From Akkermansiaceae bacterium (GTDB taxonomy: Bacteria > Verrucomicrobiota > Verrucomicrobiia > Verrucomicrobiales > Akkermansiaceae): 9,195 bases of DNA. Shown here in pieces: positions 1 through 5,770 of this stretch. The DNA is taken from contig JAHDGN010000112.1 of assembly GCA_020627645.1 (NCBI GenBank), positions 1 to 9,195 of the forward strand, written 5' to 3'. Each line of letters starts with the position of its first letter. Within the stretch, counting starts at the first letter, position 1. Position numbers and translations under genes: made by a program. The notes beneath the pieces were generated by a model. That model did no database searches. It saw only the letters and a list, made by a program, of their open reading frames with translations, and was not told the DNA's origin.

Positions 1-168
1 AGGGTGGAGGGAACGTTGGTGGAGAGGTTTGCAGAATTTGATGATAGGGGGTGGGGGGAGTGTGTGGCGGAGATGGCAGAGGTGGGTAGGGGATTATCGT
101 TTTTGGAAAAGTGGCAAGGACAGTTGAGAGAGGGAACGGGGAAACTGTTTGGAATTTTGCTGGGATGA
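1..168 (+). CDS. C-terminal end of an unidentified protein (partial)
   Basis: A frame open from the first base runs to a TGA at 166-168 and gives 55 residues. They include ERFAEFDDRGWGECVAEMAE and LSFLEKWQGQLREGTGKLFG. The stretch looks helical and amphipathic, and its codons (GTG, GAG, TTG, GGG) match the genes to the right, which is why I accept it as the tail of a real gene. I do not recognise the family. The start lies outside the window. It is followed directly by a GC-rich inverted repeat and then by the repeat mosaic, so it probably ends its transcription unit. Confidence 0.5.
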   Translation, partial: RVEGTLVERFAEFDDRGWGECVAEMAEVGRGLSFLEKWQGQLREGTGKLFGILLG

Positions 169-171
169 TGG

Positions 172-191
172 CGGCCTTCGGCCTGCGGCCG
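172..191. repeat. GC-rich inverted repeat just after a stop codon
   Basis: CGGCC at 172-176 can pair with GGCCG at 187-191, and GGCC-TTC-GGCC at 173-183 can form a smaller hairpin. It starts 4 nt after the stop codon at 166-168, so a terminator role is possible. No T-run follows, so this is weak. A degenerate copy (GGCCTTTGGTCGAG) appears at about 427-440, which fits a repeat module better than a dedicated terminator. Confidence 0.35.
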
Positions 192-225
192 AGTTGTGAG
201 TTGTGACTGGTGAGTTGTGAGTTCT
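191..225. repeat. Array of five 7-nt units, GAGTTGT type
   Basis: The units are GAGTTGT, GAGTTGT, GACTGGT, GAGTTGT and GAGTTCT, in perfect 7-nt register and followed by TGGTTGA. The array does not code for protein. It resembles in style the short tandemly repeated heptamers described in cyanobacteria, although the unit differs. Confidence 0.85.
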
Positions 226-232
226 TGGTTGA

Positions 233-267
233 AGAGATTTTAGGTTAACGATTTGAGATTTTTGATT
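233..267. repeat. Array of five 7-nt units, NNNGATT type
   Basis: The units are AGAGATT, TTAGGTT, AACGATT, TGAGATT and TTTGATT. All are in 7-nt register, and four end in GATT (the second ends in GGTT). The array lies between two CTTGGTTGAG linkers (224 and 270). A similar GATT-based heptad array occurs at 7084-7118. Confidence 0.8.
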
Positions 268-289
268 GGCTTGGTTGAGAAACAGGAAA

Positions 290-319
290 CCGCTAATCTT
301 CACTAATCTAACTAATCCT
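290..319. repeat. Array of three 10-nt units, CTAATCT type
   Basis: The units are CCGCTAATCT, TCACTAATCT and AACTAATCCT. The array is bounded by linker copies at 270 and 321. The same module, similarly organised, is at 7175-7204 about 6.9 kb away, with 9 of 10 and 8 of 10 matches in the first two units and a weaker third. Confidence 0.8.
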
Positions 320-340
320 GCTTGGTTGAGGGGCTTGGAA

Positions 341-370
341 CCGCAGAAGGCACAGAATGACACAGAACTT
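341..370. repeat. Array of three 10-nt units, CACAGAA type
   Basis: The units are CCGCAGAAGG, CACAGAATGA and CACAGAACTT. The period matches the CTAATCT array but the unit is different. Linker copies lie on both sides (321-338 and 371-390). Confidence 0.75.
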
Positions 371-422
371 TGGTAGAGGGGCTTGGTTGAAGAGCGTGGT
401 AGAGGGGCTTGGTTGAGGGGAT
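371..422. repeat. 26-nt direct repeat, two copies
   Basis: TGGTAGAGGGGCTTGGTTGA occurs exactly at 371-390 and again at 397-416, so the period is 26 nt and the last six bases of each unit differ. The CTTGGTTGA part is the linker that separates the other repeat arrays. Confidence 0.85.
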
Positions 423-524
423 AGGTGGCCTTTGGTCGAGTTGAGAGTGAGAGGTGATAATTTGTGAGTTCCTGGTTGAGGGGGAAACCTTAGTCAGGGG
501 GTTGATTGTTTTGTGGATTAGGGT

Positions 525-530
525 TAGGTG
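525..530 (+). promoter_or_regulatory. Shine-Dalgarno deciding the Hsp70 start
   Basis: AGGTGG lies 6 nt before the ATG at 537. An in-frame GTG at 528 overlaps this motif and has only AGGG at 520-523 ahead of it. The 537 start is therefore preferred over 528. Confidence 0.55.
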
Positions 531-536
531 GCGGGG

Positions 537-2297
537 ATGAGTGATGTGATTGTGGGAATTGATCTGGGGACGACGCAGTCGGCGGTTGGGGTGGTAGAGT
601 CTGGTTTTCCAATTTTGTTGGCGGACGAGGAAGGTGAGAGGTTGGTTCCAAGTGCGGTCTGGTTTGGGAGGGATGGGGAAGTCGAGGTGGGGAGGCGGGC
701 GTTGCGGCGGGCTGGAGTGGATGAGGTGGTGACGAGTGTGAAGAGTTTGATGGGAAGAAGGTCTGACGAGGTGGACGGTCGTTTGACGGTGGAGGGAAAG
801 GTGAAGGTTGGAGCGGGTGAGTTTTTGCCAGAGGAGATTTCGGCAGAGATTTTAAAGGAGGTGAAGATGATGGCCGAAGAGCGATTGGATGGGGAGGTGG
901 TGAAGGCAGTGATTACGGTTCCGGCGTATTTTCATGATGGTCAGAGGGCGGCGACGAAGAGAGCTGGGGAGTTGGCGGGGTTGGAGGTGGTGAGGATTTT
1001 GAGTGAGCCGACGGCGGCGGCGTTGTCGTATGGTTTGGAGCGGTTGGGTGAGGAGGCGAGGGTGGCAGTTTTTGATTTGGGCGGGGGGACCTTTGATGTG
1101 TCGATTTTGGAGATGCGGGAGGGGGTGTTTGAGGTCGTGGCGACGGCGGGGGATACGAATTTGGGTGGGGATGATTTTGATGAAGCATTGGCGGGATGGG
1201 TGGCGGAGAAATTGGGGGTCGATTTGGGTGAGTTGGAGGTGTTGGATCGGGTGAAGTGGTTGGGTGAAGCACGGAGGGTGAAGCATGTGCTGTCGGAAGA
1301 AGACGAGGCGGTGTTTCGGATGCCTTTTGTGGGTGAGGTGGAGGTTGGGCGCGAGGATTTTGAGGGGATGATGGGTGGTTTTCTGGATCGGATGGAGGGG
1401 GCGTGTCGGAGGGCATTGTTGGATTCGGGAGTGGAGGTAGAGGATTTGCAGGCGGTGGTGATGGTCGGGGGGAGTAGTCGAATTCCGGTGGTGAAGGAGA
1501 GGGTGAAGAGGGTGTTTGGGAAGGAGCCGGATTTGAGTCAGCATCCGGATGAGGCGATTGCGAGGGGGGCGGCCATTCAAGCTGGAATTTTGGCGGGGAC
1601 GGTGAGGGAGGTTGTTTTGTTGGATGTGACTCCTTTGAGTTTGGGAATTGAGACGATGGGTGGGTTGATGAATGTGTTGATTCCGAGGAATACGACGATT
1701 CCATGTAAGGCGGGGGAGATGTTCACGAATGCGGCGGATGGTCAGCGGTCGATGCGGGTGAGGGTGTTGCAGGGGGAGCGGGAGTTGGCTGCTGATAATT
1801 GGGAGTTGGGGGTTTTTGAGGTGGATTTTGTGTCGGCTCGGCGTGGGCAGGCTCGGGTGGGGGTGGAGTTTCGGATTGATGCGGATGGGATTTTATCGGT
1901 GTTGGCTCGGGATGTGGCGACGGGTGAGGATGTGGTGGTGGAGATTGGGAGTGCAGCGGTGGATGTGGGGGAGGCGAAGGTGGAGCAGATGGTGAGCGAG
2001 AGTGTGGAATTTGCTTTTGAGGATATGAATGCTCGGGTCTTTGAGGAGGCGAAGTTGAAGGCTGATGAGTTGCTCCCGGCGGTTGATGAGGCTTTAGGAG
2101 TGGCGGGGGAGTTGTTGTCGGGTGAGGAGCGGTCGGAGATTGTGAAGGCACGGGATGAGGTGGTGGAAGCGGTGGAACAGAGGGAGACAGCGGCTTTGAA
2201 AGGGGCGGTGGAGAGGCTAGATCAGGCGACGGAGCATTTGGCGGCATTGATTGTGGAGCGAGCGACGGGGGCATTTTTTTCGGGTTCTGATGATTGA
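537..2297 (+). CDS. HscA-like Hsp70 family chaperone
   Basis: An ATP-dependent cytoplasmic chaperone of the Hsp70 family, 586 residues (589 if the GTG at 528 is used). Counting from the GTG, the nucleotide-binding signatures are IDLGTTQS (11-18; Gln replaces the common Asn), VITVPAYF (128-135), EPTAAALSYGL (160-170), DLGGGTFD (183-190) and GGSSRIP (314-320). The interdomain linker and start of the substrate-binding domain read LLDVTPLSLGIETMGG (364-379), followed by IPRNTTIP and GQRSMRVRVLQGEREL, and then a helical lid to the end. From memory, ADEEGERLVPS, ACRRALLDSG and the lid (ATEHLAALIVERA) look more like HscA than DnaK. It is shorter than DnaK (about 640) and HscA (about 616), lacks the usual GIPPAPRG-like segment, and has no EEVD-type tail. 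No grpE, dnaJ, hscB or isc gene is present in the window. It is the first gene of a three-gene cluster, 43 nt before the next. Hsp70 membership is certain; the HscA subtype is an inference. Confidence 0.93.
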   Translation: MSDVIVGIDLGTTQSAVGVVESGFPILLADEEGERLVPSAVWFGRDGEVEVGRRALRRAGVDEVVTSVKSLMGRRSDEVDGRLTVEGKVKVGAGEFLPEEISAEILKEVKMMAEERLDGEVVKAVITVPAYFHDGQRAATKRAGELAGLEVVRILSEPTAAALSYGLERLGEEARVAVFDLGGGTFDVSILEMREGVFEVVATAGDTNLGGDDFDEALAGWVAEKLGVDLGELEVLDRVKWLGEARRVKHVLSEEDEAVFRMPFVGEVEVGREDFEGMMGGFLDRMEGACRRALLDSGVEVEDLQAVVMVGGSSRIPVVKERVKRVFGKEPDLSQHPDEAIARGAAIQAGILAGTVREVVLLDVTPLSLGIETMGGLMNVLIPRNTTIPCKAGEMFTNAADGQRSMRVRVLQGERELAADNWELGVFEVDFVSARRGQARVGVEFRIDADGILSVLARDVATGEDVVVEIGSAAVDVGEAKVEQMVSESVEFAFEDMNARVFEEAKLKADELLPAVDEALGVAGELLSGEERSEIVKARDEVVEAVEQRETAALKGAVERLDQATEHLAALIVERATGAFFSGSDD

Positions 2298-2340
2298 CGG
2301 GGTGGGTGGGGTTGCGCACAGTCGCAGGTGATTAGAAAGT

Positions 2341-3654
2341 ATGAGTGGTGCCTTAAGAATCTTCGTTTGTCCTTCTTGCAACGCTGTTGTGAAGAGTGAG
2401 ACTGGGTATTCTGAGGGGTTGGTTTGTGACGAGTGTGGTTATCAATTTGAAGGAAAGGCGGAGAAGGTTGCTGGGCGGAAAGTCCAGGAGAGGAAAGTGA
2501 GTCCTATTCCTAAATCGAAGAAGGGGGCTGTGGGCTCAAGTGGGGGGATTGTGAGGGATCTGACGTCGAGAAAAGTGGCTCCGGTAGCGGTGGCTCCCTT
2601 GAAGTCTGAGGGAGAAAAGAGGTCTCGGAGGAAGAGGAAGGATGAATCGGGGAAGGTGAATGAGGATGTGCAGGTGATGGCCGATGGGATGGTTCGAGAA
2701 AGAAAGTTTCGGAGAGGGACCAAAAAGGAGAATAATAAATTCTTGTTGTATTTTGTGTTGGGTTGGATGGTGGTGATTGTGGTGGCTTTCGCTTTTTATG
2801 CGAAATCGAAGATTGGTGAGCCCAAAGATCGTGATCGGGATTTGGCTTCTGAGGAGACGGAGGAGGAGATCAAGGGGCGCAAGATTTTGAAGAAGTTCAT
2901 GCCTCAGGTACGACAGTCATTTGTTGATTTTTTTAATGAATCTTCGGACCAGGGGCGGTCTCAGTTCATTGACTATTCGGGTGAGTTGGCCTTCGAGTAT
3001 TCTGATCATTTGTCTCGTGATTCATTCCGGAAGATGTCGATGCCAATTGTTCTTAGAGAAAGTAATGTTTTGTTCTTTGGACGGGATGAGACGGGCAAGG
3101 AGCGATTTGGGATTGAGAGTGTTTGGGAGGATCAGGATCAGAAGAAAGTGGGGGCTCTTCATTTTTGGGATGGAAAGAGTTGGAAACTCGATTGGGAAAA
3201 TTTCGCGAGGTATTCGACGGAGGGGTGGGGGAAGTTTAAGGCGAGGTTGGGAGATCGACGTGGGAAGTTTCGGGTCTTCGTGAGAAAGCAGCTTGTGAAT
3301 GTGGTGAGCCAGACTCGGGGGAAGAGTATTTATTTGGTTTTTTATCAAGCGCCTCGTTTTTGGGAAGAGGATGAATTGTATTTGGAGACGGAGTCTCCGG
3401 TGGTGGTTGTGCCGATCAATAGTGATGTGGGGCAGAAGTTCTTGGAGTTGTGGGAGAGATTCGAGCAAGGGAAATCGGAGGTGGGATCGATTTTGGGAAA
3501 ACAGCTAGATCCAGATGGTTTTATGCGGGTGGTTGCGGATCTGGAGTGGAGGGAAGATCGGCTAGGTGAGTGGGATTTGTCTTTGAGAGGGATTGAGGGT
3601 GTTGAGTGGTTTGGGAAACGGGTTCGAAATTATTATTTGGGTAAAGAAGATTAA
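2341..3654 (+). CDS. Zinc-ribbon, single-pass membrane protein of unknown function
   Basis: 437 residues, family not recognised. An N-terminal zinc ribbon has Cys10, Cys13, Cys29 and Cys32 (VCPSC and VCDECGY). A basic, low-complexity stretch follows (about 40-130, including KRSRRKRK), then one membrane segment (about 134-155, FLLYFVLGWMVVIVVAFAFY). A charged linker and an outer domain run from about 180 to the end. The basic side lies before the membrane segment, so the ribbon should be cytoplasmic and the large domain periplasmic. The outer domain holds WKLDWENFARY (281-291) and a later LEWREDRLGEWDLSLRG (401-417); its helix-then-strand pattern suggests an NTF2-like fold, which is only an inference. 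Start: ATG at 2341 with AGGTG at 2326-2330, a rather long spacing. It is 14 nt before the next gene, whose outer domain looks paralogous. Confidence 0.85.
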   Translation: MSGALRIFVCPSCNAVVKSETGYSEGLVCDECGYQFEGKAEKVAGRKVQERKVSPIPKSKKGAVGSSGGIVRDLTSRKVAPVAVAPLKSEGEKRSRRKRKDESGKVNEDVQVMADGMVRERKFRRGTKKENNKFLLYFVLGWMVVIVVAFAFYAKSKIGEPKDRDRDLASEETEEEIKGRKILKKFMPQVRQSFVDFFNESSDQGRSQFIDYSGELAFEYSDHLSRDSFRKMSMPIVLRESNVLFFGRDETGKERFGIESVWEDQDQKKVGALHFWDGKSWKLDWENFARYSTEGWGKFKARLGDRRGKFRVFVRKQLVNVVSQTRGKSIYLVFYQAPRFWEEDELYLETESPVVVVPINSDVGQKFLELWERFEQGKSEVGSILGKQLDPDGFMRVVADLEWREDRLGEWDLSLRGIEGVEWFGKRVRNYYLGKED

Positions 3655-3668
3655 GAGAGCTGAGAGTT

Positions 3669-4817
3669 ATGAGTGAGAATCAAGATTTTGATCACAACAA
3701 TGGGGAGCGTCCGGTTGGGATGGAGGTTCGTCGTCGGAGGGTGAGGAAGAAGCGTCGGGTTTCTGATGGGGCCTCGAGTCGGGCTCGTGAGATGAATGAA
3801 AAAGGGCAGCAGTTGTTGAGAGAGGCTCAGGATGATGGTCCAGTTGATTTGGCGGAGCAGTTGAGGCGGTTAAAGGAGAAGGAAGAGAAGCCATTGGATG
3901 AGGTGTGGGGGACGCGAAGGAAGTCGAGTTCTTGGTTGTGGATTGTTTTACTTGGGTTGGTGACGACGGTGGTGGCGGTGGTGGCAGCGGTGACGCTTTT
4001 CTCTGGTGACGAAGAGGTGGTGGATGATGAGGAAATTGATTTGGGTGGAGCGGGTGAGGTTGAGACGGATGATATGAGTCAGGGACCATTGGCGTGGTTT
4101 GATGCGGGTGAGAATTCGTTGAAGGTATTGGATGAGGCGAAAGAGATGATTGGAAAGGTGAACGGGGCAAAAGATGTTGAGGAGATTTCCGAGTTGATTC
4201 GTTCGTCTGCTTTTCGAAAGAACTTTCCGGTGAAACTGGATGACTGGGGTGTCGAGCGTTTGACGAATTCGATTTGGGATTGGAGTTGGCAATCGTTTAT
4301 CGCGAAGCCGGCTGGTGAGAAGGAGGAGAATGGGATTGGGGTGGTGAAGGTGAATGGGAAGGATGTGGAGGGGCAGCCTTATTCGGTTTATTTTGTGAAT
4401 GAGGGAGGGAAGTTATTGATTGATTGGGATGCGACGATGGGGTGGTCCGAAGCGAGTATTGGTGAGTTGAAGAAGTCCCAGTCTCGAAAGTCGACGATGG
4501 TGAGAACGAAGTTGGAGAAGAAGTGGGTCTATGATCAGAAGTTTGGTCGTATTGACTATTCCGGGTACGCGCTGACGGGTGATGAGTCTGAAGAATTTAT
4601 TTTGGCTTATGTGCCTCTGAATACCCCGGAGGGGAAGGAGAGGGATCGTTTGTTGAAGAGGATTTTAAACTATGGAAATACCTACGGCAAAAAGTTGCTG
4701 AAGGATCAGGATGTGACCTTGGAGGTGAGATTCGGGTCGACGGAGGGAAATCAGGAAATTTTTGAGATTACCGATTTCTTACATGCTGGATGGGTTAGTC
4801 CGCTTCCTGGGAGTTAA
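3669..4817 (+). CDS. Single-pass membrane protein, paralogous outer domain, unknown function
   Basis: 382 residues, family not recognised. The N-terminal cytoplasmic part is strongly basic (RRRRVRKKRR at 21-30) and then helical and charged (about 35-75, with EQLRRLKEKEEK). A single membrane segment lies at about 88-111 (SWLWIVLLGLVTTVVAVVAA), then an acidic linker (DDEEIDLGG) and an outer domain from about 150 to the end. Segments that line up with the previous gene are LLIDWDATMGW (249-259; compare WKLDWENFARY) and VTLEVRFGSTEGNQEIFEIT (349-368; compare the LEWRED...WDLSLRG region). It lacks the zinc ribbon. Start: ATG at 3669 with GAGAG at 3655-3659. The TAA stop at 4815-4817 lies inside the hairpin that separates it from aroE. 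It very likely shares a transcript with the two preceding genes. Confidence 0.85.
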   Translation: MSENQDFDHNNGERPVGMEVRRRRVRKKRRVSDGASSRAREMNEKGQQLLREAQDDGPVDLAEQLRRLKEKEEKPLDEVWGTRRKSSSWLWIVLLGLVTTVVAVVAAVTLFSGDEEVVDDEEIDLGGAGEVETDDMSQGPLAWFDAGENSLKVLDEAKEMIGKVNGAKDVEEISELIRSSAFRKNFPVKLDDWGVERLTNSIWDWSWQSFIAKPAGEKEENGIGVVKVNGKDVEGQPYSVYFVNEGGKLLIDWDATMGWSEASIGELKKSQSRKSTMVRTKLEKKWVYDQKFGRIDYSGYALTGDESEEFILAYVPLNTPEGKERDRLLKRILNYGNTYGKKLLKDQDVTLEVRFGSTEGNQEIFEITDFLHAGWVSPLPGS

Positions 4818-4857
4818 CCCGAATATTTCAAACTACTTCATGAAATATCCGGGTTAA
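4814..4857. terminator. Bidirectional hairpin between convergent genes
   Basis: TTAACCCGAATATTTCA (4814-4830) pairs with TGAAATATCCGGGTTAA (4841-4857): 17 positions with one A/C mismatch, around a 10-nt loop. The left arm contains the stop codon of the + strand gene. The right arm encodes the last residues of AroE (NPDIS), and the AroE stop (TGA on the - strand, 4838-4840) is in the loop. There is no proper T-run on either side (only ATTTTA at 4864-4869), so it may act as a terminator, as a 3'-end stabiliser, or as both. Confidence 0.8.
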
Positions 4858-5770
4858 GAGCTGATTTTAGACCTTCGCGCATGGTATTGATGGGGGCTTC
4901 ACAGTTGAGCCAATATTCGAGGGAAAGCGCTCCTTGGTGGAGGAGGAGGGAGAGGCCGTTGGCGATTCGGGCGCCCTGGGATTCGGCATCTCGAAGGAGT
5001 CGAGTTTTGGCTGGGTTGTAGATGGTGTCGTAGACGAGGTGATGGGGTTCGATCCAGCGGGTGGGGAAGGGAGCGGGGTCGGTGGGTTGGAGTCCGACGG
5101 AGGTGGTGTTGATGATGAGGTCGGAGGCGGCGATGGCCTCTTCGAGCTCTGGGTCATTGAGAGCAATGGTGGTGAGTCGATCGCGGGGGCCTTCGAGTTC
5201 TTCGTTTGGAGTGATTTGGGAGAGGGTTTGGGTGATGGGATTTAGTTTTTCGAGAGTTCGGTTTGCGAGGATGAGTTGGGGCGAGTGTTCGAGGAGGCAT
5301 TGGGTGGCGATGGCTCGGCCGGCACCACCTCCGGCACCGATGATGATGATTTTGAGGTCACCTAGGTCGACGGAAAATTCTTCGAGAATGGCGCGTGTGA
5401 ATCCGGGGCCGTCGGTGTTAAAACCGGTGGTTTCACCGTGGTTATTGATGACGATGGTGTTGACGGCGCCCATGAGTTGTGCGTTTGGGTCAACATGATG
5501 ACAGGACTCTAGGGCTTCGAGTTTGTGGGGAACGGTGACGTTGATTCCGAGAATTCCGGCTTGGTGGAGTTGTTGAATTCCTTCGGCAACTTGTCCGGGT
5601 TCGATTTGGACCCGGATGTATCGGGCATGTTGTTTGAGTGTGTTTAGAGCTGGTTGGTGGAGTTGGGGGGAGAGGGAGTGTGAGACGGGATTGCCGATGA
5701 CGGCAAAGCGAGCGGGGTGCTCTCCGTCAGGGTTGATTTCGGCAATTTGGGATAGGGTGTATGTTTTCAT
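4838..5770 (-). CDS. aroE: Shikimate dehydrogenase (NADP+)
   Basis: Reduces 3-dehydroshikimate to shikimate with NADPH in the cytoplasm, in the chorismate pathway to aromatic amino acids. 310 residues, against about 270-290 for most AroE; the excess is mainly a short N-terminal extension (about 20 residues before FAVIGNPVSHSLSP). The shikimate-binding Ser-x-Ser motif is SHSLSP (30-35). The catalytic Lys is in NVTVPHK (77-83) and the catalytic Asp in GFNTDGPGF (116-124). AVNT is at 102-105, the NADP-binding loop GAGGGAG at 145-151, ANRT at 169-172, NTTSVGL at 221-227, and NGLSLLLHQGALSLEYWL near the C terminus. All key residues are present, so it should be active. The start ATG (5768-5770) overlaps the gltX stop as ATGA and has no Shine-Dalgarno motif ahead of it, which points to translational coupling with gltX. 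Confidence 0.96.
   Translation of the reverse strand: MKTYTLSQIAEINPDGEHPARFAVIGNPVSHSLSPQLHQPALNTLKQHARYIRVQIEPGQVAEGIQQLHQAGILGINVTVPHKLEALESCHHVDPNAQLMGAVNTIVINNHGETTGFNTDGPGFTRAILEEFSVDLGDLKIIIIGAGGGAGRAIATQCLLEHSPQLILANRTLEKLNPITQTLSQITPNEELEGPRDRLTTIALNDPELEEAIAASDLIINTTSVGLQPTDPAPFPTRWIEPHHLVYDTIYNPAKTRLLRDAESQGARIANGLSLLLHQGALSLEYWLNCEAPINTMREGLKSALNPDIS

Larger units (their letters stand above)
169..527. other. 359-nt gene-free spacer made of short degenerate repeats
   Basis: I see no credible gene here. The spacer is a mosaic of 7-nt arrays (191-225 and 233-267), 10-nt arrays (290-319 and 341-370), a 26-nt direct repeat (371-422) and about six copies of a CTTGGTTGAG-like linker (224, 270, 321, 382, 408, and CCTGGTTGAG at 471). 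Part of the left end recurs in degenerate form on the right: the run GGCC-TTC-GGCC, GAGTTG heptads, GTTCTTGGTTGA at 173-232 resembles 424-478. I found no convincing -35/-10 pair and no CIRCE-type operator ahead of the Hsp70 gene. Confidence 0.75.

Noticed and set aside
94..363. A - strand open frame of 89 codons across the left spacer
   Set aside because: It is made almost entirely of the 7-nt and 10-nt repeats and overlaps the tail of the + strand gene; no domain or ribosome site.
191..422. CRISPR array
   Set aside because: Units are 7, 10 or 26 nt, without 25-40 nt constant repeats and unique spacers of similar length; no cas genes.
481..536. Heat-shock promoter or CIRCE operator before the Hsp70 gene
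   Set aside because: No TTAGCACTC-N9-GAGTGCTAA, and TTGATT at 502-507 has no -10 element at suitable spacing before the start codon.
852..2319. Long open frames on the - strand opposite the Hsp70 gene
   Set aside because: Their products are low-complexity Pro/Ser/His-rich, as expected from reading G-rich coding sequence backwards, and the + strand protein carries every Hsp70 signature.
4934..5498. + strand open frames inside aroE
   Set aside because: Gly/Val/Glu-rich shadows of the G-rich strand; AroE motifs are complete on the other strand.
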